Shown here: positions 35,804-45,045 of the stretch, one piece after another
Layout of the letters: the number at the start of each line of letters is the position of its first letter
How positions within the stretch are numbered: position 1 is the stretch's first letter
Origin: Sulfitobacter sp. LCG007
GTDB lineage: Bacteria > Pseudomonadota > Alphaproteobacteria > Rhodobacterales > Rhodobacteraceae
Length of the DNA: 64,000 nucleotides
Assembly (NCBI RefSeq): GCF_040801785.1
Contig: NZ_CP161805.1
Location: 806,001 to 870,000 of the forward strand
Direction of reading: 5' to 3'
Translations under genes and position numbers: made by a program
The notes under the pieces: generated by a model
Told to the model about the DNA's origin: nothing
Database searches by the model: none
The model's input: the letters and a program-made list of their open reading frames with translations, nothing else

Positions 35804-37615
35804 ATGAACGTATTCGACGTCAGGGACCTGCGCGTGGGCTTCGATACGCCGGACGGGCGCGTGGAGGCGGTCAAGGGGGTGTCCTTCCACATCGCGCCGG
35901 GCGAATGTCTCGGCATCGTCGGCGAAAGCGGTTCCGGCAAGAGCCAGAGCTTTCTCGCCGCGATGGGACTGCTGCCGCCCAACGGGACGGCAAGCGGGTC
36001 TGTCAGGCTGGCCGGACAGGAGATGCTGAACCTGCCACCCGCGCAACTCAACCGGCTGCGCGGCGACCGGGTGGGGATGATCTTCCAGGATCCGCTGACG
36101 GCGCTGACCCCGCATCTTCGCATCGGCGCGCAGATGGGCGAGGTGCTGAAGGTGCATCGCAAGCTGGCGGGCGCCGAGGCCCGGCGGCACTGTCTCGACT
36201 GGCTCGACCGGGTGCGCATCCCCGAGGGCGCGCGCCGCCTCGCGCAGTTTCCCCATGAATTGTCCGGCGGCATGCGCCAGCGCGTCATGATCGCCATGGC
36301 GATGCTCTGCGATCCGCAGCTTCTCATCGCGGACGAGCCGACGACCGCCCTTGACGTGACGGTGCAGGCCGACGTGCTCGACCTGATCTCGACGCTTCAG
36401 AAGGACCACGGCACCGCGGTGGCGCTGATCACACATGACATGGGCGTGGTGGCGCGCATGTGCGACCGGATCGAGGTCATGCGCCACGGGCACTTCGTGG
36501 AATCGGGAGATGTGGAGAGCATTTTCGCCCGCCCGCAGAACGAGTATACCCGGCGGCTTCTCGACGCGATGCCGCGTATCGATGCCGGCGAGGTCCCCGC
36601 GCCGCTGCCGAAGGCCGATGCGATCCTCGAAGTCAGGGACCTTTCCGTCGTCTTCCCGATCCGCACCGAGGGGGGTCTCTTCGGGCGCACGGTCGACCTC
36701 GAGGCGGTCAAGGGCGTGAGCTTCGATCTCGGGCCCGGCGAGACGCTGGGCATCGTCGGGGAAAGCGGCTGCGGGAAATCGACGCTGGCGCGCGCGGTCC
36801 TGCAACTCATCGAGCCGAGCGGCGGGTCGGTCGCATGGCTTGGCGCGCCGCTTGGCACGCATGACAGGCGGGCGCTGGCCAGGGCGCGCCGGGATCTGCA
36901 GATCGTCTTTCAGGATCCGCTGGCAAGTCTCGACCCGCGCATGACCATTTCGGCGTCCGTCGCCGAGCCGCTCAGGACCTTCCGCCCCGAACTTGACGCC
37001 CGCGAGCGCCGTGCGGCCGTGCTCGAGATGCTCGAGCGGGTGGGCCTTGGTCCCGAACATTTCAACCGCTATCCGCACGAACTTTCGGGCGGCCAGAACC
37101 AGCGGGTCGGAATCGCGCGCGCCATGATCAACAGGCCCAGGCTCATCATCTGCGACGAGGCTGTATCCGCGCTGGACGTGTCGATCCAGGCTCAGATCGT
37201 GAAGCTGCTGAAGGACCTGCAGGCCGAATTCGGCATGTCGATGCTGTTCATCTCGCATGACCTGTCGGTGGTGCGGGAGGTATCGAACAGGATCATGGTG
37301 CTTTACCTCGGCCGCGTGGTCGAGATGGGCGACGGACAGACCATCTGCGCCAGCCCCCGCCATCCCTATACCCGGTCCCTGATCTCGGCCGTGCCGATCC
37401 CCGATCCCGTGGCCGAGCGCAGCCGCCAGCGCATCCGCCTGCCCGGAGAGCTGCCCAGCCCGCTGGATCCGCGCGCGTCCCTGCGTTTTCTGCCAAGCCG
37501 CCTCGCGACGGATGATATCGGCTATGTGCCGAGGCTCGAGGAAGTCGCGCCCGGCCATCTGGTGGCGGAGCACGATCCGATGGAAACGATCCTGAAAAGC
37601 GGCGCGACCGGTTAG
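35804..37615 (+). CDS. Oligopeptide ABC importer fused ATPase (OppD-OppF in one chain)
   Basis: This 603-aa protein joins two complete ATPase domains that are separate proteins in enteric Opp systems. Domain 1 has Walker A GESGSGKS, signature LSGGMRQRV and Walker [13 protein letters not shown]. Domain 2 starts near residue 270 and has Walker A GESGCGKS, signature LSGGQNQRV and Walker [12 protein letters not shown], where Ala replaces the usual Pro. The last 50 or so residues match the OppF C-terminal region but lack its cysteine cluster. It should energise the OppB/OppC channel. Confidence 0.93.
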   Translation: MNVFDVRDLRVGFDTPDGRVEAVKGVSFHIAPGECLGIVGESGSGKSQSFLAAMGLLPPNGTASGSVRLAGQEMLNLPPAQLNRLRGDRVGMIFQDPLTALTPHLRIGAQMGEVLKVHRKLAGAEARRHCLDWLDRVRIPEGARRLAQFPHELSGGMRQRVMIAMAMLCDPQLLIADEPTTALDVTVQADVLDLISTLQKDHGTAVALITHDMGVVARMCDRIEVMRHGHFVESGDVESIFARPQNEYTRRLLDAMPRIDAGEVPAPLPKADAILEVRDLSVVFPIRTEGGLFGRTVDLEAVKGVSFDLGPGETLGIVGESGCGKSTLARAVLQLIEPSGGSVAWLGAPLGTHDRRALARARRDLQIVFQDPLASLDPRMTISASVAEPLRTFRPELDARERRAAVLEMLERVGLGPEHFNRYPHELSGGQNQRVGIARAMINRPRLIICDEAVSALDVSIQAQIVKLLKDLQAEFGMSMLFISHDLSVVREVSNRIMVLYLGRVVEMGDGQTICASPRHPYTRSLISAVPIPDPVAERSRQRIRLPGELPSPLDPRASLRFLPSRLATDDIGYVPRLEEVAPGHLVAEHDPMETILKSGATG

Positions 37616-37629
37616 GCCAGTCGTCGACG

Positions 37630-38328
37630 TCAGGTCGGGCGCCCGATGAAGCGGTCGAGGAAACCGTGAAACCAGGCGGCGGTCGCCGCGTCGTGGCGGG
37701 CCATGCTGGCGTCCTGCTCGTGCCTGGGTTGCACGCCGTGCCTGCCGAAGCTGTCGGCGTTCTGTGACTGCCAGGTCCTGAACATCGCCGCCGTCACCTC
37801 GGGGTGGAACTGGACGCCGTAGGCCAGATTTCCGTAGCGAAAGGCCTGGTTGGGATAATTCTCTCCCGTTGCCAGCCGGACCGCGCCTTCGGGCAGATCG
37901 AAGCCGTGGGTATGGGCCTGGCAGACGGTCAGCGGGCCGTCCAGAAATCCGTGCGCCTCCCCGGTCGGTGAGATCTCGTAATAGCCGAACTCGTAGAATT
38001 CGGGATCCTGCGGACCGACCCGTGCGCCCAGGTGATGCGCGATCATCTGCGCGCCCTGGCATATCCCGAGCATCGGGATGTTTGCGGCGAGGCAGTCCTC
38101 TATCCAGCGGTATTCCTCGTGCAGGAAGGGATACCTGCGCGTTTCGTAGACCTCGTAGGGACCTCCGTAGACGACCGTGGCTGCGATATCCGTATCGGGC
38201 CGTCCCAGCAGGTCACCCTTGAAGGGCTTGCGGCTGTCGACGACGAAGCCCGCCGCGTCGCACCATTGTGCCACCCGGTCCTCTTCCGGTCCGTCGCCAT
38301 GCCGCACAAGCACGATCCGCCGTCCCAT
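37630..38328 (-). CDS. Class I glutamine amidotransferase-like protein
   Basis: This 232-aa stand-alone GATase1 domain has the nucleophile Cys in LGICQGAQMIAHHLG and the His and Glu of the triad in GVQFHPEVTAAM. ATG 38328 has AGGAGGAG-like sequence upstream (GGAGCAGG). No synthetase domain or partner gene is adjacent, so it may hydrolyse gamma-glutamyl compounds or be a GuaA-like paralogue. It converges with the peptide importer operon across 14 bp. Confidence 0.87.
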   Translation of the reverse strand: MGRRIVLVRHGDGPEEDRVAQWCDAAGFVVDSRKPFKGDLLGRPDTDIAATVVYGGPYEVYETRRYPFLHEEYRWIEDCLAANIPMLGICQGAQMIAHHLGARVGPQDPEFYEFGYYEISPTGEAHGFLDGPLTVCQAHTHGFDLPEGAVRLATGENYPNQAFRYGNLAYGVQFHPEVTAAMFRTWQSQNADSFGRHGVQPRHEQDASMARHDAATAAWFHGFLDRFIGRPT

Positions 38329-38704
38329 CCTGCTCCTCCTTTTTCGAATCGTCTGCGCAAGGCGAAGGGATGCCACCCTGCCTGCACCGGGGACATCGTC
38401 CCAGACACCGGGCAGGCCAGCAACGCAAATCCGGCGAAAGCCGGGGCCGCCGCACCGAAGGCGGTCCCGCGCCGGGCGGAGATTTCGCTGTCAGACAGCC
38501 GTCGTTTCCCGCCGTAACGGAACAAATCGCAGGGCCCCACGTTCAGATCCAGAGAAACGGGACACAACTGGCGCGGGACGGCAAACGGTTCATCGGCCAG
38601 AGCCCGAGACGGTAGCGCAACGGACTATCCGACGATACCGCGACAGGGACCCAGTGAACGGACGGCAGCGGATGCCGTCAGGAAACATCACGAGGAGCAT
38701 GATG
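38329..38704. other. Upstream region of the envelope stress operon
   Basis: This stretch of about 375 bp is shared by the divergent amidotransferase gene and the stress operon. It contains the EcfG-type promoter at 38519-38543. Plus-strand frames through it are open but resemble no protein. The leader from promoter to start codon is roughly 150 nt. Confidence 0.6.
38519..38543 (+). promoter_or_regulatory. EcfG-type general stress promoter (GGAAC-N16-CGTT)
   Basis: GGAAC at 38519-38523 and CGTT at 38540-38543 are separated by 16 bases. This matches the alphaproteobacterial EcfG/RpoE2 consensus of GGAAC, 16-17 bases, CGTT. It faces the three-gene stress operon. No ecfG, phyR or nepR gene lies in the window. 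Confidence 0.65.
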
Positions 38705-39307
38705 ATGGCTTACACAGACAAGACCCAACCCGGCCAGGAAGGCCAGGCGAAGGCATCGAGCGCCGCGGACAAGATCAGCTCGGACCCTGTCGGCGCCGCG
38801 AAAGACGCCGCATCCGACGCAGCCGACAAGGCGCGCGGCATTGCCGAACAGGTCACACAGACCGTGACGTCCGGCGCCGCGAACTACGCGCGCGATGCAA
38901 AGGCAAGCGCGGCCGACGAGGTCAGGGGCGTCTCCTCTGCCCTGCGTCTTGCTGCCGAGGACCTGCGGCGCGGCTCGCCCGCAGAGCGCACCTTCAGCCA
39001 GCTTGCGGACGGCCTTGCCGATGTGTCGGACACGATCCGCGGCAAGGACTTGGGAGAGATCGTCAACGATGTAAACGCCTTCGCCCGCCGCAACCCGATC
39101 ACCTTCCTCGGCGGTGCGGCACTTCTCGGTTTCGCGGCGACTCGCTTTGTGCGCGCATCAGGCGAGACCGGTTCCGAAATGGCCCGCCCGGTGCCTGCAA
39201 CGTCGGCGCCCGTTCCGGCCACACCTGCACCCGCTCGGGTTACGACAGCCGCGCCGGGCTCGGCACAGGCCCGCGCCGGCGGCGCCTACGCAGGTACAAA
39301 GGTATGA
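38705..39307 (+). CDS. Helical stress protein with one membrane anchor
   Basis: This 200-aa protein has an Ala/Asp/Lys-rich amphipathic N-terminal half (repeats like AADKARGIAEQV) resembling LEA/apolipoprotein-type or YqjD-type proteins. A probable transmembrane helix lies at residues 131-149 (PITFLGGAALLGFAATRFV), followed by a Pro/Ala/Thr-rich tail. Three ATGs occur in a row (38699, 38702, 38705); GAGGAG at 38692 favours the last by spacing. Downstream genes encode a holin-like protein and a DUF3618 protein, a set typical of EcfG-regulated operons. The likely role is envelope protection under osmotic or desiccation stress. Confidence 0.8.
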   Translation: MAYTDKTQPGQEGQAKASSAADKISSDPVGAAKDAASDAADKARGIAEQVTQTVTSGAANYARDAKASAADEVRGVSSALRLAAEDLRRGSPAERTFSQLADGLADVSDTIRGKDLGEIVNDVNAFARRNPITFLGGAALLGFAATRFVRASGETGSEMARPVPATSAPVPATPAPARVTTAAPGSAQARAGGAYAGTKV

Positions 39308-39702
39308 GCCTGGAAGCACCGAAATCGACCGGCAATCTGCTGTCCGATGCGCTGACGCATGTCAGCAGCCTCGTCCGAAAGGAGTTCGATCTCGCCCGGG
39401 CCGAGCTGAACGAAAGCCTGCAAAGCGCAGGAGCCGCTATCGGCCTGATCGTCGGTGCCGTCATCATCGCCCTCAGCGCGCTCAACGTGCTGACGGCGGC
39501 CCTTGTCGCCGCACTGACGGAAGTCGGAATACCGGCCGGTTGGTCGGCTCTGATCGTCGGCGTGTTCTTGGCACTTTCCGCCTATTTCATGGCGTCCAGG
39601 GGCATCAACGACCTCAAACTCAACAATCTCGCGCCGTCGCGCACCGCCAAGAACGTCAAGCGCGACGCCCAAGCCGTAAAGGATGTCTACAATGACAAAT
39701 GA
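39304..39702 (+). CDS. Phage_holin_3_6-superfamily membrane protein (YqjE-like)
   Basis: This 132-aa protein has a charged N-terminus (VRKEFDLARAELNESL) and two hydrophobic helices (AIGLIVGAVIIALSALNVLTA and SALIVGVFLALSAYFMA). The profile is called holin superfamily 3_6, but bacterial members such as YqjE are stress-operon proteins rather than lysis proteins. It overlaps the previous gene by 4 bp (ATGA) and the next by 11 bp. Confidence 0.85.
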   Translation: MSLEAPKSTGNLLSDALTHVSSLVRKEFDLARAELNESLQSAGAAIGLIVGAVIIALSALNVLTAALVAALTEVGIPAGWSALIVGVFLALSAYFMASRGINDLKLNNLAPSRTAKNVKRDAQAVKDVYNDK

Positions 39703-40852
39703 CCTTCGCAGCCCCGAACAGATCGAACGCGAAATCGAAGCCGAACGCGCCGGGCTCAGCAGCACACTCGACGAGCTGCAGGACCGCTTCTCGGTCGACC
39801 AGATCGCCCGACAGTTCACCGAGCAGCTTCGCGTGCATGGCGCGGACTTCGGCCGCTCCGTAACCGAAACCGTCAAGCGCAATCCGATGGCGCTTGGCCT
39901 GACCGCAGTCGGAATCGCCTGGATGGTGTTCGGCAACAATTCGCGATCGAGCGCTTCGGCAGAGAGCGGTTCCACCGCCTACAGGGGTGGACGCCGCGGC
40001 ATGTCCTCTTACCCGCTGACCGACCGGCATTCGGAGGCGCGTCGCATCGCCGGCCGCGCCGGAGAGGCTGCCGACCACAGCAATGACCCGTTCTGGGCCA
40101 GCCGCCTCGACAGCGACGAGTGGGGCGAGGATTTCTACGATGACGAGTTCGATGCCGACTACGAAGGCTCGTCCCGCAGCATCAAGGATCGTGCCCACGA
40201 CGCAGCCGACTCGGCCGGATCCGCAGCACGGCGTGCGGGGCGTTCGGTCTCGGGCAGCGCGTCCTCGGCCATGGACACCCTCAAGGACGCCGGTCGCAAC
40301 GCGCGCCGCAGTGTGCGCAACGCCGCGTCGACCACGTCGCGCCGCGCCACCGAGCTCAGCCGCCGGCTTTCCGCTGGCACCGAAGCGATGAGCGAAGAGG
40401 CACGCGAGCGTGTGCTCGCAGCACGCCGTAGCGCCGTCGAGGCCCGCGATGCCGCGTGGGAAATGTCGCGCAGAAGCCGCGAGCGTGCCGCCGACATCTA
40501 TGACGAGCAGCCGCTCGTGATCGGCGCCCTGGCAGTCGCCGCCGGTGCGGCCCTCGGTGCGGGACTGCCGCGCAGCAAGACCGAAGATCACTACATGGGC
40601 GCTCACAGCGACCGTCTGTTCGAGGAAGCCGAGCGCATCTACGAGGAAGAGCGTCGCAAGCTGACGGAAGTGGCAAAAGCCGCCACGACCGAAGCACGCA
40701 ACGTTGCCAGTGACGCGAAAGCGAAGGCCGAATCCGAAGCGTCCGGGCTGGTGGACAAGGCAGTCGAGACCGCCGAAAGCTCGGCAAAGCGCGTTGCCAA
40801 TGCGGCCAGCAGCGAGGCGGAGAAGCAGAAGCTGGGCGACATCAAGGCCTGA
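39692..40852 (+). CDS. DUF3618 membrane-associated stress protein
   Basis: This 386-aa protein has the DUF3618 N-terminal signature SPEQIEREIEAERAGLSSTL, then a hydrophobic helix (about residues 64-82). A long low-complexity Ser/Ala/Arg helical region is followed by a second hydrophobic stretch (LVIGALAVAAGAALGAG) and a Lys/Ala/Glu coiled-coil-like tail. ATG 39692 is preferred over 39683 because AAAGGA lies 8 bases upstream of it. It is the last gene before an intrinsic terminator. Confidence 0.85.
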   Translation: MTNDLRSPEQIEREIEAERAGLSSTLDELQDRFSVDQIARQFTEQLRVHGADFGRSVTETVKRNPMALGLTAVGIAWMVFGNNSRSSASAESGSTAYRGGRRGMSSYPLTDRHSEARRIAGRAGEAADHSNDPFWASRLDSDEWGEDFYDDEFDADYEGSSRSIKDRAHDAADSAGSAARRAGRSVSGSASSAMDTLKDAGRNARRSVRNAASTTSRRATELSRRLSAGTEAMSEEARERVLAARRSAVEARDAAWEMSRRSRERAADIYDEQPLVIGALAVAAGAALGAGLPRSKTEDHYMGAHSDRLFEEAERIYEEERRKLTEVAKAATTEARNVASDAKAKAESEASGLVDKAVETAESSAKRVANAASSEAEKQKLGDIKA

Positions 40853-40876
40853 CCGCCTTACCTGCATCTGATCGAA

Positions 40877-40905
40877 GGCCCGTGCCCCATCGGCGCGGGC
40901 CTTTT
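40877..40905 (+). terminator. Rho-independent terminator of the stress operon
   Basis: GGCCCGTGCC and GGCGCGGGCC form a GC-rich stem with a short CCATC-type loop, followed directly by TTTT. It begins 25 bp after the DUF3618 stop codon. Confidence 0.8.
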
Positions 40906-40943
40906 CCGTGGGTGCGACCAAATCGATCGTACCCGGCATTGAT

Positions 40944-40960
40944 TGTTCATTGACAGAACA
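40944..40960. promoter_or_regulatory. Candidate MarR operator and promoter -35 (TGTTC-N7-GAACA)
   Basis: This 17-bp palindrome, TGTTCATTGACAGAACA, contains a consensus -35 TTGACA at its centre. It stands 72 bp upstream of the crotonase gene heading the hydroxycinnamate operon. The MarR protein encoded as the second gene is the obvious candidate ligand, and binding would block the promoter. Confidence 0.5.
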
Positions 40961-41031
40961 TTCCGCTGACCGCAGGGTGCCCAAGGGGCAGGTTAATGCG
41001 CGACCTGTCGCTGCCTAAGGGAGGATCGGGA

Positions 41032-41826
41032 ATGCCGCAGGATAAACCCGTCGAAAAGCGGGGCTACAGCGTGTTGCGTGTCGAGATCGAGGGCACGATC
41101 GCAATCCTGACGATGAACCGCCCGGACAAGCGCAACGCCATGTGCGACGCGTTGCTCGAGGCCATCGATGCCTTCTTCGCGCATCCGCCGGAAGGGGTTC
41201 GCGCCGTCGTCCTTACCGGAACCGCCGGTCATTTCTGCTCGGGTCTGGATCTGAGCGAACATGTGGCGCGCGATGCGGAAGGAACGATGCGCCACTCGCG
41301 CAACTGGCACAGGGTGATGGACGCGGTACAGTTCTCGGGGCTGCCTGTCGTCTCGGCCATGTTCGGCGCGGTGATCGGCGGCGGGCTCGAGCTCGCCGCG
41401 GCGACCCATGTGCGCATTGCCGAACCTTCGACCATCTTCCAGCTGCCCGAGGGGCGTCGCGGCATCTACGTCGGCGGCGGTGCGAGCGTGCGGGTGGGCC
41501 GCATCCTCGGTGCCGACCGCATGTGCGAGATGATGCTGACGGGGCGCAAGTACGGGGCCGAGGACGGCGTGGCCCTGGGGCTGGCGCATTATGCCGTTGC
41601 CGAAGGCGAGGCGATGACGCTCGCGCGGGAGCTGGCGACGCGGATCGCCCGGAATGCGCAACTGTCGAACTACATGATGATACAGGCCATCGCCCGCATC
41701 TCGGACATGCCGCGGGGCGAGGGGTTGTTCACGGAAAGCCTTGCCGCTGCGGTTTCGCAGACCAGCGCCGATGCCGAGGAAGGGCTGAAGGCGTTTCTCG
41801 AGAAGCGCCCGCCGACATTCCGCTAG
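41032..41826 (+). CDS. Enoyl-CoA hydratase/isomerase (crotonase family)
   Basis: This 264-aa crotonase-fold enzyme has the oxyanion-hole segments HFCSGLDLSE and FGAVIGGGLELAAA, with the catalytic-region Glu in LPEGRRGIYVGGG. ATG 41032 has GGGAGGATC upstream. It is followed by MarR, a feruloyl-CoA synthase and an amidohydrolase. It therefore probably hydrates feruloyl- or coumaroyl-CoA, either as hydratase-aldolase (Ech) or as hydratase of a beta-oxidative route. Which of the two is not decided by sequence alone. Confidence 0.87.
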   Translation: MPQDKPVEKRGYSVLRVEIEGTIAILTMNRPDKRNAMCDALLEAIDAFFAHPPEGVRAVVLTGTAGHFCSGLDLSEHVARDAEGTMRHSRNWHRVMDAVQFSGLPVVSAMFGAVIGGGLELAAATHVRIAEPSTIFQLPEGRRGIYVGGGASVRVGRILGADRMCEMMLTGRKYGAEDGVALGLAHYAVAEGEAMTLARELATRIARNAQLSNYMMIQAIARISDMPRGEGLFTESLAAAVSQTSADAEEGLKAFLEKRPPTFR

Positions 41827-41851
41827 CGCGATGGCCGGGAGGAGGGGAAGC

Positions 41852-42343
41852 TTGGCGGTCACGCAGGCGACACAGGGACTGGAAGCGCCCATCCCCGGCG
41901 ATGCGGCGCTGCGCCAGTTCACCGGATACGCGATGAAGCGCGCCTGTCTCATGGTTCAGGACGCGGTCGCGGATGCGCTTGCGCCGCTCGGGCTGCGCAT
42001 CGGGACCTTCTCTGCCCTCGGGGTCGTGGCAGGGTCCCCCGGCATCTCTCAATCGCAGCTGTCCGACGTTCTGCGGATCCGGCGTTCCGGTATCGTCGTC
42101 GTTGTCGATGAGCTTCAGGGCGCCGGCCTTCTGGAGCGCTGCCCGGTTCCGGGCGACCGGCGGACCTACGCGTTGACAGTGACGCCCGAGGGTGAAGGAC
42201 GCTGGCGGGAAGCCGAAGCGGCGGTACGGGCGCGCGAGGCAGATATCCTGGGTCGGCTCGCTGAGGACGAGATTGCGACACTGCAGGATCTTCTGGCGCG
42301 GGCCGAGCGAAGCGCCGCTCGGGGAAGGGGAGGAAAGAAATGA
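41852..42343 (+). CDS. MarR-family regulator of hydroxycinnamate catabolism
   Basis: This protein of about 163 aa has a winged helix around ISQSQLSDVLRIRRSGIVVV and a beta-wing with Asp-Arg (PGDRRTYALTVT). A strong ribosome site (GGGAGGAGGGG) lies just upstream of TTG 41852, which I take as the start; ATG 41831 in the same frame has no such site. In HcaR/FerC-type regulators of this class the inducer is the hydroxycinnamoyl-CoA thioester. Its stop overlaps the synthase start (ATGA). Confidence 0.82.
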   Translation: MAVTQATQGLEAPIPGDAALRQFTGYAMKRACLMVQDAVADALAPLGLRIGTFSALGVVAGSPGISQSQLSDVLRIRRSGIVVVVDELQGAGLLERCPVPGDRRTYALTVTPEGEGRWREAEAAVRAREADILGRLAEDEIATLQDLLARAERSAARGRGGKK

Positions 42344-44157
42344 TGACCGACGACATCACCGGGCTCAGGATGCGCGCCCACGCGGTTGCGATGCGCCGCG
42401 ACGGGGGCGACATCTTCCTGACGTCGCGTGTCCCGCTTGACAAGGTTGCCAGGCGCACCCTGGACTGGCTGCACCACTGGGCGAGCGAGGCGCCGGAGCG
42501 GGTGTTTCTGGCGGAACGCGCCGGCGAGGGCTGGCGCGAGGCGACCTACGCGCAGACGCTGCAAAGCGTCCGAGCCGTCGCTTCGGCGCTGATCGCGCGG
42601 GACTTCGGGGCCGACACGCCTGTCGTGATCCTGTCGGGGAACTCCATCGATCACGCGCTGCTGTCTCTGGGTGCTCAATATGCCGGTGTCCCGACGGTTC
42701 CGCTCGCCGAGCAATATTCGCTTGTGCCCGAGGCGCATTGCCGGCTGGCCTATGTGGTCGGAAAGGTTCGACCCGCGATGGTCTTCGCCTCCGATGCGGC
42801 GCGTTTTTCGGGGGCACTCGCCCTCCCGCTCTTCGACGGTGTCGAGATCGTGGCAAGCCGTCCCGAGGGGGCGCCACGCAGGGCCTCGCCCTTCGCGACC
42901 CTGCTGGAGCAGACGGTCACGCCCCGGACGGACGCGCGGCTCGATGAGGTCGGGCCCGATACGGTCGCGAAGATCCTCTTCACCTCCGGTTCGTCCTCGG
43001 ACCCGAAGGGCGTGCTGACGACGCAGGGCATGATGTGCGCGAACCAGGCCCAGATCGCATCGGTGCTGCCGTTTCTAAAGGATCGCCCGCCGCGGATCTG
43101 CGACTGGCTGCCCTGGAACCACGTCTTCGGCGGGTCGCACAACACCAACATGGTGCTTGCCAATGGCGGAACACTGACGATCGACGAAGGCAAGCCGGTC
43201 GCGGCCCTATTCGATGCGTCGATCCGCAACAATACCGAGCGCCCCGGCACGCTCGCCTTCAATGTGCCCGTGGGCTTTTCGCTCCTGGTGCAGGAAATGC
43301 GGGTCAACACCGCCCTTCGCAATGCCTACTTCCGGGATCTCGATCTCGTCTTCTACGCCGGTGCGTCGCTGCCGCAGGACGTCTGGACGGCGCTGGAGGA
43401 CATGTCGCGCGAGGTGCGCGGCAGGGTGCCCCTGATGATCTCGAGCTGGGGCATGACCGAGACGGCCCCGGCGACGCTCATGGTCCACGAGCCCATCGGG
43501 CGCTCCGGTGTCGTCGGCGTGCCCATGCCAGAAACCGAGATCCGCCTGATCCCGGACGCGGACATGCGCTGCGAACTGCGCGTGAAAGGTCCGAACGTGA
43601 TGCCCGGCTATTTCGAGGATGCCGCCAGAAGCCAGGCGGCCTTCGATGCCGAAGGGTTCCTGATCACCGGCGATGCGGTGCGCTTCGTCGACGAGGGCGA
43701 TCCCGACAGGGGTCTGATCTTTGACGGACGGATCGGGGAGGATTTCAAGCTGCTTACCGGGACATGGGTGCAGGCCGGAACGCTTCGCATCGCCGCGCTC
43801 GAGACCTTGCGGGGGCTGGTGCAGGACGTGGTGATCTGCGGTCATGATCGCGACGCCGTCGGTCTTTTCGTCTTTCCGCGGCCCGACCAGATCGCGCGTG
43901 CGCATCGCTCGGGCGGCGCGCTCGTCGATCCACCGCTTCAGGCGCGGATCGAGGAGCGCCTGCGCGACATGGCGAGGGCCGCGACCGGATCGGCAAAGCG
44001 CATCGAGCGGGCGCTGATCCTCGCCGAGCCGCCATCGCTGAAACATGGCGAGATCACTGACAAGGGTTCGCTCAACGTCGCCCGGATCGTGGCCCGCAGG
44101 GCCGATCTGCTGGAGCGGCTTTACGACAACGAAGACCCGGCGTTGATCCGCGTCTGA
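42340..44157 (+). CDS. fcs: Feruloyl-CoA synthase (hydroxycinnamate-CoA ligase)
   Basis: This 605-aa acyl-adenylate-forming enzyme activates ferulate, p-coumarate or caffeate with ATP and CoA. The AMP-binding P-loop is KILFTSGSSSDPKGVLTT and the A5-type motif is SSWGMTETAP. The N-terminal DWLHHWASEAPERVFLAER and C-terminal KHGEITDKGSLNVARIV are characteristic of feruloyl-CoA synthases rather than fatty acyl-CoA ligases. ATG 42340 is followed by another ATG (42343), either of which may be used. It is the third gene of the crotonase/MarR operon. Confidence 0.88.
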   Translation: MMTDDITGLRMRAHAVAMRRDGGDIFLTSRVPLDKVARRTLDWLHHWASEAPERVFLAERAGEGWREATYAQTLQSVRAVASALIARDFGADTPVVILSGNSIDHALLSLGAQYAGVPTVPLAEQYSLVPEAHCRLAYVVGKVRPAMVFASDAARFSGALALPLFDGVEIVASRPEGAPRRASPFATLLEQTVTPRTDARLDEVGPDTVAKILFTSGSSSDPKGVLTTQGMMCANQAQIASVLPFLKDRPPRICDWLPWNHVFGGSHNTNMVLANGGTLTIDEGKPVAALFDASIRNNTERPGTLAFNVPVGFSLLVQEMRVNTALRNAYFRDLDLVFYAGASLPQDVWTALEDMSREVRGRVPLMISSWGMTETAPATLMVHEPIGRSGVVGVPMPETEIRLIPDADMRCELRVKGPNVMPGYFEDAARSQAAFDAEGFLITGDAVRFVDEGDPDRGLIFDGRIGEDFKLLTGTWVQAGTLRIAALETLRGLVQDVVICGHDRDAVGLFVFPRPDQIARAHRSGGALVDPPLQARIEERLRDMARAATGSAKRIERALILAEPPSLKHGEITDKGSLNVARIVARRADLLERLYDNEDPALIRV

Positions 44158-44169
44158 AGGAGAAAAGAT

Positions 44170-45045
44170 ATGGTCGATTTTTCGAAGGTTCGCGCCATCG
44201 ACATCCACACCCACGCCGAAGAGCCCTGCGGCTGTCACGCCGATGACGGCTATGACGATCTGCAACGGACCATGGCGGGCTACTTCGGCGCGCCGTGGGA
44301 GCATCCGCCGACCATCCCCGAGACGGCCGCGCATTTTCGGGCGCAGAACATCGCCGCGGTGATCTTTCCGGTCGATGCCGAGCGCGAGACGGGATACCGG
44401 CGCTATTCCAACGACGAGGTCCTCGAGCTTGTCAGGCAGAATGACGACATCCTGATCCCCTTCGCCTCCATCGACCCCTGGAAGGGCAAAATGGCCGTGC
44501 GCGAGGCGCGTCGCCTGGTCGAGGAACACGGGATAAGGGGCTTCAAGTTTCATCCGACGATGCAGGGCTTTTATCCCAACGACCGGATGGCCTACCCCTT
44601 CTACGAGGTGCTTGCTGAACATGGATGCGTGGCGCTTTTCCACACCGGCCAGACCGGCGTGGGGTCGGGCATGCGGGCGGGCAACGGCATGCGGCTCAAG
44701 TTCTCGAACCCGATGCATCTCGACGATGTAGCCGTCGATTTTCCCGACATGAACATCATCGCGGCGCACCCGTCCTTTCCCTGGCAGGAGGAGGCGCTGG
44801 CCGTGGCCCAGCACAAGCCCAACGTCTACATCGACCTGTCGGGCTGGTCGCCGAAATATTTTCCGCCGATCCTGGTGCGCTATGCCAACAGCCTGCTGAA
44901 ACACAAGATGCTCTTCGGATCCGACTGGCCGATGATCTCGCCCGAGAAATGGCTCGACGCATTCGACAAGGCCGATTTCAAGGACGAGGTGCGCCCGCTG
45001 ATCCTGAAGGAAAACGCCATGCGGCTGCTGGGGGTGTCCGGCTAG
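44170..45045 (+). CDS. Amidohydrolase-2 family metal-dependent hydrolase
   Basis: This 291-aa TIM-barrel protein has the HxH motif (AIDIHTHAEEP), a His in GFKFHPTMQG, further His in LFHTGQTG and IIAAHPSFPW, and the catalytic Asp in LFGSDWP. The family includes aromatic decarboxylases (ACMSD, gamma-resorcylate decarboxylase) and hydrolases. I recall that in the Rhodococcus CouL/M/N/O coumarate pathway an amidohydrolase (CouO) cleaves the aryl beta-keto thioester. The operon position suggests a similar role here. Its TAG stop overlaps the convergent MarR stop at a shared CTAG. Confidence 0.85.
   Translation: MVDFSKVRAIDIHTHAEEPCGCHADDGYDDLQRTMAGYFGAPWEHPPTIPETAAHFRAQNIAAVIFPVDAERETGYRRYSNDEVLELVRQNDDILIPFASIDPWKGKMAVREARRLVEEHGIRGFKFHPTMQGFYPNDRMAYPFYEVLAEHGCVALFHTGQTGVGSGMRAGNGMRLKFSNPMHLDDVAVDFPDMNIIAAHPSFPWQEEALAVAQHKPNVYIDLSGWSPKYFPPILVRYANSLLKHKMLFGSDWPMISPEKWLDAFDKADFKDEVRPLILKENAMRLLGVSG

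Noticed and set aside
39304-39702. Holin-type gene as evidence of a prophage
   Set aside because: The neighbours are stress proteins under an EcfG-type promoter. No endolysin, capsid or integrase gene is present, and this superfamily includes YqjE-like bacterial proteins.
45042-45045. Shared CTAG at the convergent stops of the amidohydrolase and MarR genes
   Set aside because: Overlapping palindromic stop codons are a tidy coincidence of convergent genes and need no functional explanation.
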